From NCBI GenBank assembly GCA_963601915.1, contig CAVCGL010000023.1, positions 1 through 35,117 of the forward strand: a stretch of 35,117 nucleotides of DNA. Direction: 5' to 3'. The stretch's first letter is position 1. Each line of letters starts with the position of its first letter. Shown piece by piece: positions 16,015-24,749 of this stretch. Below the pieces are notes generated by a model. It made no database searches. It was not told the DNA's origin and was given only the letters and a program-made list of their open reading frames with translations. Source of the stretch: Butyricicoccus_A sp963601915 (lineage in GTDB: Bacteria; Bacillota; Clostridia; Oscillospirales; Butyricicoccaceae). A program made the translations under genes and the position numbers.

Positions 16015-18723
16015 TTGGCAAATACAAAAAAGACAACGACGCGGACGAAAAAAACCGCGTCAGGCAAAAAGACGTCTGCCGGAACGCGGCGGACGACATC
16101 TCGGAGCAGCGGCGCAAAAACGACAAATGCAGCGAGCCGCAAACGCACGGGAACGAAAAAGACGAACACCACGCGGCGCGCGGCGCCGAAAAAACAGCAA
16201 GAGAACCTGATCGAAAGCGGGCAGGTATGGAACAATGTGACCGTCGGCATTGGACTGCTGGTGCTGGCGGTGATTCTTGTGCTGGCGCTGTGCCAGATGG
16301 ACGGCGTGCTGCTCACCGGTGTGCTGCATCTGGTCGGCGGACTCATCGGCTGGGGAAGCAAGCCGTTTTGTCTTGCCCTGTGCGCAGGCGGTACGATTGC
16401 GCTGTGCGATTTTCGGCCGGTGCGCCTGCGCGTGACGAGCGCGCTGCTGCTTCCGGTGCTGTGGAGCGCCCTCGCGCAGACGATTCTCGTCAATCCTCGC
16501 ATGGCAATCAACTTTTCGTCCATTATTGAGCTGTGGCGCAACGGACAGAGTCTGCATATGGGCGGCGTGATCGGCGGTATGCTGGCGAGTATTCTGGTAT
16601 TTCTGCTGTCCAGCATGGGTGCCAAGATCGTGCTCGTTATGGTCATGGCACTTTTGCTGCTCGTTGCGTGCAATACGACACCGGTGCGCATTTGGATGTG
16701 TCTGCGCAGTATGCTGTATGAGGACGTCGAGCAGCTGCGCGAGCAGGACATGACCGTGTCACCGGCAAAGACGCGCACGGAAGAGCTGGATGACGAGGAG
16801 CGCACACAGCTGCTCGGCCAGACCAGCCTGATGACCCGGCTGCGCAATCAGCGCGGCAGCCGCCGAAAGGCAAAGCTGCTTAAGCAGCAGGAAAAGGCCG
16901 AGTGGGCGCAGCAGGAAACCGACGATTTGTCGGAAGACAAGCCGCAGGCGGAAGCGTCTGCGCAGGCAGCGCCGGAGAGCAGAGTGGACAATCGCCGCCG
17001 TCTGGCGGAGGTCATGCCGAATCTCACAGAGACCATGCATACGCCGGAGATAACGCCGCAGGCCGAGTCGGATGTGCCGCCTTGGGAAGAGGCGGCTGCG
17101 AAGGCAGAGCAGCAGACTGCGGCGCCGCAGGAAGAAACACGCGCGACAAAGGAAGAAAAACAACAGGTACATCAGGAAATTGCCCGTGCGCTGGACACAC
17201 CGGCGGCAGAATATCAGTATCCGCCGCTCAAGCTGCTGAAAAATGCACCGAAAACCTCCAATACGGACGTTCGCGCCGAACTGCGCGACAGCGCCGAACG
17301 GTTAGTAGATACGCTGGCATCGTTTGGCATCGACGTGCAGATTATCAATATTGTGCGCGGCCCGTCGGTCACGCGCTTTGAAATTCAGATGGAACGCGGC
17401 GTCAAATTTTCACGCATTACCTCGCTGTCGGATGATATTGCGCTGTCGCTGGGCGCGGATACCGTTCGCATTGCGCCGATTCCGGATAAATTGGCCGTCG
17501 GCATTGAGGTGCCGAACCGCACGGTACAGATGGTATCGCTGCGCGATGTCATTGGCTCGAAGGCCTTTGAAAATTCGCAGGCAAGCCTGTCCGTTGCCCT
17601 CGGCAAGGACATTACCGGCGCGGCGCAGGTCATTGATCTGGCAAAGATGCCGCATTTGCTCATTGCCGGTACGACAGGCTCCGGTAAATCCGTGTGCATC
17701 AATTCGATTTTGATTTCGCTGCTGTATAAATCCTCTCCGGCTGATGTGCGGCTCATCATGGTAGACCCGAAAATGGTCGAGCTGGGCAATTATAACGGCA
17801 TTCCGCATCTGCTCATTCCGGTCGTCACGGACCCGAAAAAGGCGTCCGGTGCTCTGAGCTGGGCGGTCAGTGAGATGGAGCGGCGCTATGCGCTGTTTGC
17901 GGCATCCGGTGTGCGCGGCCTCAGCGATTACAATGAGCTGGTGCGCCAGCAGCAGGAACAGGCACAGGAGGAGCCGCCGACGGAAGAGGCAGACGGACAG
18001 CAGGTAATTCATCCGCGCATGGAGCATCTGCCGCAGATTGTCATTGTCATTGACGAGCTTGCCGATCTCATGATGGTGGCGGCAAAGGAGGTAGAGACCT
18101 CGATCTGCCGCATCGCGCAGAAGGCACGTGCTGCCGGTATGCATCTGGTCGTTGCGACGCAGAGACCATCTACCGATGTCATTACCGGTTTGATGAAGTC
18201 GAATATCCCGTCGCGCATTGCCTTTGCAGTGGCATCGCAGGTCGAATCGCGCATTATTTTGGATACCGTCGGCGCGGATAAGCTGATTGGCAAGGGCGAT
18301 ATGCTGTATTCTCCGATCAATCTCAATAAGCCGGTGCGCATTCAGGGCTGTTTTGTCAGCACAGAGGAAATCGAAAACGTCATTCAGTATGTAAAGAAAA
18401 ACGCCGAAGCGGAGTATTCGCAGGAAATTATGGATCATATCGAGAAGCAGTCGGAGAGCGAATCGGCGGGCGGCTACGATGCGTCCGAGGATGAGGACGA
18501 ACTGCTGCCGCAGGCGATTACGATTGTTGTCGAGTCGGGACAGGCATCGGTATCCATGCTGCAGCGCCGCTTGAAGCTGGGCTATGCGCGCGCCGCGCGT
18601 CTGGTCGATCAGATGGAGCAGCGCGGCATTGTCGGGCCGTTTGAGGGCTCCAAACCGCGCCGCGTGCTCATCACGCGCGATGACTGGATGCAGATGCAGC
18701 TCCGCGCAAGAGATCTGCCGTGA
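16015..18723 (+). CDS. FtsK/SpoIIIE family DNA translocase
   Basis: 902 residues. A low-complexity, strongly basic tail (about 1-60, rich in Lys, Thr and Arg) precedes four to five membrane segments (about 73-225), a charged linker (about 230-400) and the motor domain. Walker A GTTGSGKS is at 552-559 and Walker B is IVIVIDELADLM. The C-terminal gamma winged helix (about 830-895) is the part that reads KOPS-like sequences. Such proteins pump chromosomal DNA through the division or sporulation septum. The chosen start is TTG at 16015 with GGTGG 8-9 bases upstream; an in-frame ATG at 15934 precedes the predicted promoter and would add an unlikely leader. Whether it is the vegetative or the sporulation paralogue cannot be told. 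Confidence 0.95.
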   Translation: MANTKKTTTRTKKTASGKKTSAGTRRTTSRSSGAKTTNAASRKRTGTKKTNTTRRAAPKKQQENLIESGQVWNNVTVGIGLLVLAVILVLALCQMDGVLLTGVLHLVGGLIGWGSKPFCLALCAGGTIALCDFRPVRLRVTSALLLPVLWSALAQTILVNPRMAINFSSIIELWRNGQSLHMGGVIGGMLASILVFLLSSMGAKIVLVMVMALLLLVACNTTPVRIWMCLRSMLYEDVEQLREQDMTVSPAKTRTEELDDEERTQLLGQTSLMTRLRNQRGSRRKAKLLKQQEKAEWAQQETDDLSEDKPQAEASAQAAPESRVDNRRRLAEVMPNLTETMHTPEITPQAESDVPPWEEAAAKAEQQTAAPQEETRATKEEKQQVHQEIARALDTPAAEYQYPPLKLLKNAPKTSNTDVRAELRDSAERLVDTLASFGIDVQIINIVRGPSVTRFEIQMERGVKFSRITSLSDDIALSLGADTVRIAPIPDKLAVGIEVPNRTVQMVSLRDVIGSKAFENSQASLSVALGKDITGAAQVIDLAKMPHLLIAGTTGSGKSVCINSILISLLYKSSPADVRLIMVDPKMVELGNYNGIPHLLIPVVTDPKKASGALSWAVSEMERRYALFAASGVRGLSDYNELVRQQQEQAQEEPPTEEADGQQVIHPRMEHLPQIVIVIDELADLMMVAAKEVETSICRIAQKARAAGMHLVVATQRPSTDVITGLMKSNIPSRIAFAVASQVESRIILDTVGADKLIGKGDMLYSPINLNKPVRIQGCFVSTEEIENVIQYVKKNAEAEYSQEIMDHIEKQSESESAGGYDASEDEDELLPQAITIVVESGQASVSMLQRRLKLGYARAARLVDQMEQRGIVGPFEGSKPRRVLITRDDWMQMQLRARDLP

Positions 18724-18737
18724 TAACAAATTTCTGA

Positions 18738-18753
18738 GCGCATAAAAATGCGC
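18738..18753 (+). other. Short hairpin after ftsK
   Basis: GCGCAT / ATGCGC with an AAAA loop, 15 bases after the ftsK stop. No T run follows, so it is at best a weak terminator. Confidence 0.35.
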
Positions 18754-18761
18754 AAAACCGC

Positions 18762-18791
18762 TTGCATATCGCGGCGGGAATATAGTAAGAT
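18762..18791 (+). promoter_or_regulatory. Promoter for the flavin reductase-like gene
   Basis: TTGCAT (18762-18767), an 18-base spacer and TAAGAT (18786-18791), predicting a leader of about 35 bases. Confidence 0.6.
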
Positions 18792-18832
18792 AATCATATA
18801 CACAACAAAAGATATTTGAGGAGGTTTTTACG

Positions 18833-19339
18833 ATGTCTTTTCGCAAGATTGATCCGACCGAGCTGCCGGGCAATGCCATTGATGAAATCTGCAACAAGTG
18901 GATGCTGCTGGCTGCCGGCACAGAGAACGATTTTAATTTTATGACCATCAACTGGGGTATGCTGGGTGAGCTGTGGTTCAAGCCGGCAATTACCGTGTAT
19001 GTTCGCCATTCCCGCCACACCTTCGGCTACATGGAGAACAACGATCTGTTCACGGTGACCTGCCTGAAGCCGGGACACGAAGATGCCCTCAAGCTGGCTG
19101 GCTCCAAGTCTGGTCGCGACATCGACAAGCTCAAGGAATCCGGCCTGACCAAGGTCATGATTGACGGCGCGCCGACCTTTGAGGAGGCAGCATACACCCT
19201 CGTGTGCAAGAAGATGTACGCACAGGAGCTGCCGCCGGAAAACTGCACCGATATGCCGATTTTTGAGCACGCATACGATGCACCGGATTACCACAAGATG
19301 TATATCGGTCAGATCGTTGCCGCTTACGTCAACGACTAA
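18833..19339 (+). CDS. Flavin reductase-like FMN-binding protein
   Basis: 168 residues with the look of the flavin reductase/FMN-binding split barrel: WMLLAAGTENDFNFMTINWGMLGELW near the N-terminus, the RHSRHTFGYMENNDLFTV strand-turn and a C-terminal YIGQIVAAYVND strand. Such proteins bind FMN and often supply reduced flavin or store electrons; the substrate here is unknown. GAGGAGG stands 7 bases before the ATG. The gene has its own promoter and a strong terminator, so it is monocistronic. Codon use is highly regular with many preferred codons, which suggests high expression. Confidence 0.85.
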   Translation: MSFRKIDPTELPGNAIDEICNKWMLLAAGTENDFNFMTINWGMLGELWFKPAITVYVRHSRHTFGYMENNDLFTVTCLKPGHEDALKLAGSKSGRDIDKLKESGLTKVMIDGAPTFEEAAYTLVCKKMYAQELPPENCTDMPIFEHAYDAPDYHKMYIGQIVAAYVND

Positions 19340-19359
19340 CTGATACAACCGGTAATTGG

Positions 19360-19391
19360 ACGCCCATCCCGCTGGCGGGATGGGCGTTTTT
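19360..19391 (+). terminator. Terminator after the flavin reductase-like gene
   Basis: Perfect 12-bp stem ACGCCCATCCCG / CGGGATGGGCGT with loop CTGG, followed by a T run. Confidence 0.93.
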
Positions 19392-19463
19392 GTGCGTGTC
19401 GGAAAGTGAAAGTAAAAAAACAGGAAATTCGTAAAATATTCCGTTTCTTCTTCCGCTCTGCTG

Positions 19464-19472
19464 TGGTATGAT
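19464..19472 (+). promoter_or_regulatory. Extended -10 promoter for the YgiQ gene
   Basis: TATGAT (19467-19472) preceded by TGG as an extended -10. The -35 region, TTTCTT 17 bases upstream, is weak. Confidence 0.5.
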
Positions 19473-19522
19473 AAAAGCTGAGAAAAACTAGGGATTTTTA
19501 AAATCAGTCAAAAGAGGACGAT

Positions 19523-21514
19523 ATGGCAAAGAAAACAGGCGGCTTTTTGCCGATTTCAAAAGAAGATATGCTGTCGCGCGGGTGGTATTACTGTGATTTT
19601 CTGCTTGTAACCGGCGACGCTTATGTGGATCACCCGTCGTTTGGCACGGCGGTAATTTCGCGCGTGTTAGAGGACGCGGGATACCGCGTGGCGATTTTGT
19701 CGCAGCCGGATTTCCGCACGGAGGCGGACTTTGTGGCGATGGGACGGCCGCGCTATGCCGTGCTCATCAACAGCGGCAATATTGACTCGATGGTGGCGCA
19801 TTATACGGCGTCCAAGAAGCGGAGACATGACGATTCGTATTCTCCCGGCGGCGTGGGCGGCAAGCGCCCAGACCGCGCGGTGACGGTGTATGCGAAACTC
19901 GCGCGCCGCGCATTTCCGGATACGCCGATTTATCTCGGCGGACTCGAGGCGAGTCTGCGCCGATTTGCGCATTATGATTATTGGGCGGACCATATCATGC
20001 CGTCTATTTTGCAGGACGCGGGCGCAGATGGTCTGATGTTCGGCATGGGAGAAAAATCGGTGCTGGAAATTGCCGCCAATCTCAAAGCGGGCAAACGCGG
20101 TGCCGAGGTGTGCAAGCATGTTCGCGGCACGGCATATTTTACCAAGGATGCAGAGGATATTTCGTTTCCGGCCGTGTGGTGTCCTTCGCTGGAGGAGACC
20201 ATAGAAGACAAAATCAAGTATGCCGAATCGGTAAAGATTCAGTATGCCCAGCAGGATCATATCACGGGAAAGGCTGTCGTGCAGAAGCATGGACACCGCC
20301 TTCTCGTACAGAATCCGCCGTCCATTCCGCTGACAACAAAGGAAATGGACTGGGTATATGGTCTGCCGTATGAGAGAACCTACCATCCGAGCTATGAAGC
20401 TGTCGGCGGTGTTCCGGCGATTGCCGAGGTGCAGTTTTCCATTATTCACAACCGCGGCTGTTTCGGTGGCTGTAATTTCTGTTCGCTGGCGTTCCATCAG
20501 GGCAGATATATTTCCTCGCGTTCGCATGAATCGGTTGTGGCAGAGGGCAAGCGCATCGCCCAGCATCCGGATTTCAAGGGATATATTCACGATGTCGGCG
20601 GCCCGACCGCGAATTTCCGGTTTCCGGCGTGCAAAAAACAGGAAACACAGGGCTTATGTCAGAATAAGCGCTGTCTGTTCCCGAAGGCGTGCGGCAATCT
20701 GCGGGCAGACCATTCGGATTATCTCAAGCTGCTGCGTCAGCTGCGGGAAATTCCGGGCGTCAAGAAGGTGTTTGTGCGTTCGGGTCTGCGCTATGATTAC
20801 ATGATGGCGGATGACAACGACGAATTTTTCTTGGAGCTGGTCAAATATCATATCAGCGGTCAGCTCAAAGTCGCGCCGGAGCACATGAGCGATCATGCGC
20901 TGTATTACATGGGCAAGCCGTCGTTTGATGTGTACCGCCGATTTAAAGAACGATATGAACGCATCAATGCAAAATTGGGCAAAAAACAGTATCTGGTACC
21001 ATATTTGATGTCCTCCCATCCGGGCGCAGAACTGAGTGATGCCGTGCATCTGGCGGAATATCTGCACTCGATTGGCTATATGCCGCAGCAGGTACAGGAC
21101 TTTTATCCGACACCGGGCACTCTGTCCACGGCGATGTATTATTCCGGCGTCGATCCGCGCACGATGAAGCCGGTATATGTTGCCAAGACACCGGAGGAAA
21201 AAGAGATGCAGCGTGCGCTGCTGCAGTGGCGCAGACCGGATAAGCGCGCAATTGTCATTAAGGCGCTGCTTCAGGCGGGCAGAGAGGATCTCATCGGCTA
21301 CGGCAGAGAATGCTTGATTCGTCCGCGACCCAATGAGCATTTTGCCCATCTGCACACGGAAAAACCGCAGAGAAAGCAAGGGCGCGGCAGAAATGCCCAG
21401 CAGACATCGCGCAGAACAGACAAGCGCACGGCGCGGAGCAATACCAGTCACCGGTCATCCGGCGGACGCCGTGACCAGAAATCCAATCAGAAGAAATATA
21501 CCAAGCATAGATAA
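19523..21514 (+). CDS. YgiQ family radical SAM protein
   Basis: 663 residues, usual for YgiQ. The iron-sulfur cluster motif is C313-FGG-C317-NF-C320, the CX3CX2C of radical SAM enzymes. An N-terminal cobalamin-binding-like region precedes it, with DHPSFGTAVISRVLEDAGYRV typical of the family. The tail after about 610 is very rich in Arg, Lys, Ser and Gln, also characteristic. The reaction catalysed by YgiQ proteins is not established. AGAGGA lies before the ATG at 19523. The methyltransferase gene starts 12 bases after the stop, so the two are probably co-transcribed; a shared role in RNA modification is possible but unproven. Confidence 0.93.
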   Translation: MAKKTGGFLPISKEDMLSRGWYYCDFLLVTGDAYVDHPSFGTAVISRVLEDAGYRVAILSQPDFRTEADFVAMGRPRYAVLINSGNIDSMVAHYTASKKRRHDDSYSPGGVGGKRPDRAVTVYAKLARRAFPDTPIYLGGLEASLRRFAHYDYWADHIMPSILQDAGADGLMFGMGEKSVLEIAANLKAGKRGAEVCKHVRGTAYFTKDAEDISFPAVWCPSLEETIEDKIKYAESVKIQYAQQDHITGKAVVQKHGHRLLVQNPPSIPLTTKEMDWVYGLPYERTYHPSYEAVGGVPAIAEVQFSIIHNRGCFGGCNFCSLAFHQGRYISSRSHESVVAEGKRIAQHPDFKGYIHDVGGPTANFRFPACKKQETQGLCQNKRCLFPKACGNLRADHSDYLKLLRQLREIPGVKKVFVRSGLRYDYMMADDNDEFFLELVKYHISGQLKVAPEHMSDHALYYMGKPSFDVYRRFKERYERINAKLGKKQYLVPYLMSSHPGAELSDAVHLAEYLHSIGYMPQQVQDFYPTPGTLSTAMYYSGVDPRTMKPVYVAKTPEEKEMQRALLQWRRPDKRAIVIKALLQAGREDLIGYGRECLIRPRPNEHFAHLHTEKPQRKQGRGRNAQQTSRRTDKRTARSNTSHRSSGGRRDQKSNQKKYTKHR

Positions 21515-21526
21515 CAGGAGAGTCAT

Positions 21527-22396
21527 ATGTGGATTGCAGATAAATGGAAAGATTTTGAGGTGCTCGACTGCGGCAACGGCGAAAAAGTAGAGCGGTGGGG
21601 AAAGCAGGTCTTGGTTCGTCCGGACCCGCAGGCGATTTGGCCGAAGCAGAAAAACGTTTCTGCTTGGAGAACCGCGGATGCATCCTATCATCGTTCGTCT
21701 TCCGGCGGCGGCAAGTGGAACATCAAGAAGCTGCCGAGCCAGTGGGACATTCACTATCGAGAGCTGACCTTTCACATCAAACCGATGAACTTTAAGCACA
21801 CCGGTTTGTTCCCGGAGCAGGCGGCAAACTGGGACTATGTCGATGGACTCATTCGCAAGTCGGATAAGCCGGTGCGGGTACTCAATTTGTTTGCCTATAC
21901 CGGCGGTGCGACGCTGGCGGCAGCCGCTGCCGGTGCCAGTGTGTGCCATGTCGATGCCTCGAAGGGCATGACACAGTGGGCAAAGGAGAATGCCGTGGCA
22001 TCCGGTCTGGCGGATCGTCCGATTCGTTGGATTGTCGATGACTGCAAGAAGTTTGTCGAGCGAGAAATTCGCCGCGGACACAAGTATGACGGCATTATCA
22101 TGGACCCACCGAGCTATGGCAGAGGCCCAACGGGACAGGTTTGGAAGATTGAAAATGACATCGCCGATTTTATTCAGCTGACCTCTCAGCTGCTGTCGGA
22201 TGATCCACTGTTCCTGCTTGTCAACAGCTATTCGACAGGTCTCGCACCGGCGGTCATGGGATATATTCTCGGCACAACGATTGCCTCTCGCTTCGGCGGT
22301 CATATTGACTGCCAGGAGCTGGGTCTGCCGGTAAAATCGACGGGCTACGCCCTGCCGTGCGGCAATACAGCCCGCTGGGTCAATACCAATCGGTAA
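21527..22396 (+). CDS. Class I SAM-dependent methyltransferase (RlmI-like)
   Basis: 289 residues. SAM-binding motif I is LNLFAYTGGATL around residue 122, the acidic motif II is CHVDASKGM, and DPPSYGRG with Asp193 is the motif IV of the COG1092-type rRNA methyltransferase group. The N-terminal part (about 1-100) is a separate small domain with ERWGKQVLVRPDPQAIW. A role in rRNA base methylation is inferred from the family; the modified base is unknown. ACAGGAG precedes the ATG. It follows the YgiQ gene by 12 bases, and the palindromic repeats begin just after its stop. Confidence 0.88.
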   Translation: MWIADKWKDFEVLDCGNGEKVERWGKQVLVRPDPQAIWPKQKNVSAWRTADASYHRSSSGGGKWNIKKLPSQWDIHYRELTFHIKPMNFKHTGLFPEQAANWDYVDGLIRKSDKPVRVLNLFAYTGGATLAAAAAGASVCHVDASKGMTQWAKENAVASGLADRPIRWIVDDCKKFVEREIRRGHKYDGIIMDPPSYGRGPTGQVWKIENDIADFIQLTSQLLSDDPLFLLVNSYSTGLAPAVMGYILGTTIASRFGGHIDCQELGLPVKSTGYALPCGNTARWVNTNR

Positions 22397-22401
22397 GAAT
22401 A

Positions 22402-22481
22402 AGCGGTTCGCACCGGCTTCTCGGCTCTCCCTTTGGGAGAGCTGGCATTTGCAAAGCAAATGACTGAGAGGGCAAACCGCT
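22402..22481. repeat. Structured palindromic repeat, copy A
   Basis: A core at about 22423-22473 is flanked by AGCGGTT (22402-22408) and its inverse AACCGCT (22475-22481). The core has two adjacent perfect hairpins: GCTCTCCC/GGGAGAGC with loop TTT (22424-22442), then CATTTGC/GCAAATG with loop AAA (22446-22462), and ends in GAGAGGGC. Copy B has the same plan in the opposite direction. Confidence 0.8.
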
Positions 22482-22490
22482 AACCAATTC

Positions 22491-22526
22491 GTATCAGGCA
22501 AATCTGAGAAAGAAAGTAGCTGATAC
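22491..22526. repeat. Inverted repeat in the spacer between the palindromes
   Basis: GTATCAG (22491-22497) and CTGATAC (22520-22526) are perfect 7-bp inverses around a 22-base spacer, lying between copies A and B. Confidence 0.55.
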
Positions 22527-22528
22527 AA

Positions 22529-22571
22529 GCCCTCTCTGTCGCTGCGCGACATCTCTCCCAGAGGGAGAGAC
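22529..22571. repeat. Structured palindromic repeat, copy B (inverted)
   Basis: Read on the minus strand it repeats the plan of copy A. TCTCTCCC/GGGAGAGA (22552-22570) is the first hairpin, TGTCGC/GCGACA (22537-22551) the second, then GAGAGGGC. The first hairpin and the end are conserved in sequence, whereas the second differs completely yet still pairs perfectly. Confidence 0.8.
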
Positions 22572-22645
22572 AAGTTTGGATTGTGCGTGAGGGCAAGATT
22601 TTATCGCTTTAACCCATCAAAAAATTGACAGAGAGGAGAATTTCT

Positions 22646-23014
22646 TTGCCTGTCCCTAAGAATTACCGGATGCTTGCGCAAGCACGAAAATTGCGAAGAG
22701 AAATGACACCACAAGAACGAAAATTATGGTATTTATTTCTGAAAGATTATCCGGTAAAAATATATCGACAGCGCATCATAGAGTCTTTTATTGTTGATTT
22801 TTATTGTTCTTCTGCGAAATTGGTTATAGAATTAGATGGACAACAACATTTTACCACGCAGGGGAAACAATATGATGCAGAACGTAGTCAGATTTTAAAC
22901 AGCCATGGTTTGCGGGTGATTCGATTTACCAACTATGATGTGGATACAAAGTTTTCACAGGTTTGTCATGCCATTCATCAAGCCATCTCGCAAACCACAT
23001 CCATCCCCCAATAA
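22646..23014 (+). CDS. DUF559 nuclease-like protein (Vsr/PD-(D/E)xK relative)
   Basis: 122 residues. The opening ARKLRREMTPQERKLWYLFL and the core RQRIIESFIVDFYC...LVIELDGQQH are the DUF559 signature. Asp51, Glu62, Asp64 and His68 are candidate catalytic residues of a fold related to very-short-patch-repair endonucleases; none is missing. Function of the family is not established. The TTG at 22646 was chosen because GAGGAG lies 7 bases upstream; an in-frame TTG at 22625 precedes that site. Base composition is visibly AT-richer than both neighbours, with many TTA and AAA codons, suggesting transfer. It sits 75 bases after an inverted pair of palindromes and 12 bases before ecfA1. Confidence 0.88.
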   Translation: MPVPKNYRMLAQARKLRREMTPQERKLWYLFLKDYPVKIYRQRIIESFIVDFYCSSAKLVIELDGQQHFTTQGKQYDAERSQILNSHGLRVIRFTNYDVDTKFSQVCHAIHQAISQTTSIPQ

Positions 23015-23026
23015 AGGAAGTACACC

Positions 23027-23881
23027 ATGTCAGACATGATTCATGCGGAAAATTTAACCTTCCGTTATACGGATTTCTCGCGGGCGACGCATTTGGCGTT
23101 GGACGGCGTGAATCTTACCATTCCATATGGACAGTTTGCCGCGATTTTGGGCAGAAACGGCTCTGGAAAATCTACCTTTGCGCGCATGTGCAATGCCATC
23201 AATCTGCCATCCGGCAGCAGGATCTGGGTGGATGGCATGGATGCCATGAACGAAGAAAAGCTGTGGGACATCCGCCGTGCGTGCAGTATGGTATTTCAGA
23301 ACCCGGATAACCAGATTGTCGCAACGGTTGTGGAAGAGGATGCCGCGTTTGGCCCGGAAAATATGGGCGTTGAACCCAAAGAAATCCGCCGCCGTGTCTA
23401 TCAGGCACTCAAGCTCGTCGGTATGTATGAATATCATCTGCATGCCCCGCATTTGCTGTCCGGCGGACAAAAACAGCGCGTCGCCATTGCCGGTGTGTTG
23501 GCGATGCAGCCGAAATGCATTGTGCTGGATGAACCGACAGCCATGCTTGATCCGCAGGGCCGCGCAGATATTATGCGTATCCTGCATGAGCTGCACGAAA
23601 AACAGCACATTACTATCATTCTCATCACACATCATATGGATGAAGCGGTACAGGCGCAGCGCGTTGCCGTTTTGGATGGCGGACATCTGGTGATGGATGG
23701 CACACCGCGTGAGGTATTTACCCAGACGCGGCGGCTGCGGGAGCTGGGACTGGAAGCACCGCAGAGCATTGAGCTGCTGGAACAGCTCAATCAGACTGCC
23801 GGAACCCAATTGCCTATCGACGCTCTAACCGTTGAAGAATGTGCCAACCGACTGGAAGCATGGCTGAAAGGGGGCGCATGA
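23027..23881 (+). CDS. ecfA1: ECF transporter ATP-binding protein EcfA1
   Basis: 284 residues, an ABC ATPase of an energy-coupling factor vitamin transporter. Walker A GRNGSGKS is at 42-49, the Q-loop is in MVFQNPDNQIVATVVEEDAAFGPENMG (the NPDNQ form typical of EcfA), then LSGGQKQR, VLDEPTAMLDP and the ITHHMDEAV switch. It pairs with EcfA2 on the cytoplasmic face of EcfT. AAAGGAAG precedes the ATG and overlaps the DUF559 stop codon. ecfA2 starts two bases after the stop. No substrate-binding S component is encoded nearby, so this is a shared group II module. Confidence 0.95.
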   Translation: MSDMIHAENLTFRYTDFSRATHLALDGVNLTIPYGQFAAILGRNGSGKSTFARMCNAINLPSGSRIWVDGMDAMNEEKLWDIRRACSMVFQNPDNQIVATVVEEDAAFGPENMGVEPKEIRRRVYQALKLVGMYEYHLHAPHLLSGGQKQRVAIAGVLAMQPKCIVLDEPTAMLDPQGRADIMRILHELHEKQHITIILITHHMDEAVQAQRVAVLDGGHLVMDGTPREVFTQTRRLRELGLEAPQSIELLEQLNQTAGTQLPIDALTVEECANRLEAWLKGGA

Positions 23882-23882
23882 C

Positions 23883-24749
23883 ATGTCTATCTTGGAAGTG
23901 CGTGACCTGAGTCATGTATACAGCAAGGGCACGCCGTTTGAACAAAAAGCACTGGATCATGTCAATTTGAGCGTGGAACGCGGCGAATTTTTGGCAATTA
24001 TCGGACATACTGGTTCGGGTAAGTCTACATTGATTCAGCATCTCAATGGCTTGCTCCGCCCGACAGAGGGCGATGTCCTGCTGCATGGAAAGAGCATCTT
24101 TTCCTCGGACAATGACCTGCGAAGCGTGCGCTTTCATATCGGTCTGGTGTTCCAGTATCCGGAATATCAGCTGTTTGAGGAGACCATTGCAAAGGATATT
24201 GCTTACGGCCCGACTAATATGGGATTGGATGCCGCAGAAATTGAACGGCGCGTCACACAGGCAATGGAAGATGTCGGTTTGGATGTCAGTCTGCGCGATA
24301 AATCTCCGTTTGAGCTGTCCGGCGGACAAAAACGCCGCGTGGCTCTGGCGGGCGTTGTGGCGATGCAGCCGGAAATTCTGGTGCTGGATGAGCCGACAGC
24401 GGGCCTAGATCCGGCAGGCCGCCGCGAAATGTTTGATTTGATTCGCCGCCTGCACGATTTGCATGGCACGACAATTGTCCTCGTCACCCATTCTATGGAG
24501 GATGCGGCACGCATGGCAGATCGGCTTGTCGTGATGAAAAAAGGACAGGTCTTTATGACCGGCACACCGGAAATGGTATTTTCGCAGGCGGAAGCCCTGG
24601 AACAGGCGGGACTGACCGTGCCGCAGGTCACAAAGATTTTGTTAGAGCTAAAAAAGCGCGGCATACCGGTCGATACCGGCTGTTATACCGTGGAGCAGGC
24701 AGTAAAGCAGCTGCTTGCCTATAAACAACAGGCAGGAGGGGAGAGCTGA
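23883..24749 (+). CDS. ecfA2: ECF transporter ATP-binding protein EcfA2
   Basis: 288 residues. Walker A GHTGSGKS is at 41-48, the Q-loop region is FQYPEYQLFEETIAKDIAYGPTNMG (the EcfA2 form), followed by LSGGQKRR, VLDEPTAGLDP and the VTHSMEDAA switch. It forms a heterodimer with EcfA1. A G-rich site (AAAGGGGGC) inside the end of ecfA1 serves as ribosome site. The stop shares one base with the ecfT start (TGATG), so translation is tightly coupled. Confidence 0.95.
   Translation: MSILEVRDLSHVYSKGTPFEQKALDHVNLSVERGEFLAIIGHTGSGKSTLIQHLNGLLRPTEGDVLLHGKSIFSSDNDLRSVRFHIGLVFQYPEYQLFEETIAKDIAYGPTNMGLDAAEIERRVTQAMEDVGLDVSLRDKSPFELSGGQKRRVALAGVVAMQPEILVLDEPTAGLDPAGRREMFDLIRRLHDLHGTTIVLVTHSMEDAARMADRLVVMKKGQVFMTGTPEMVFSQAEALEQAGLTVPQVTKILLELKKRGIPVDTGCYTVEQAVKQLLAYKQQAGGES

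Noticed and set aside
17410..19020. 536-codon open frame on the minus strand
   Set aside because: It is antisense to ftsK and the flavin reductase gene, both well supported, and crosses their promoter and gap.
22402..22571. CRISPR array
   Set aside because: Only two copies in opposite orientation, with internal hairpins and no regular spacers or cas genes.
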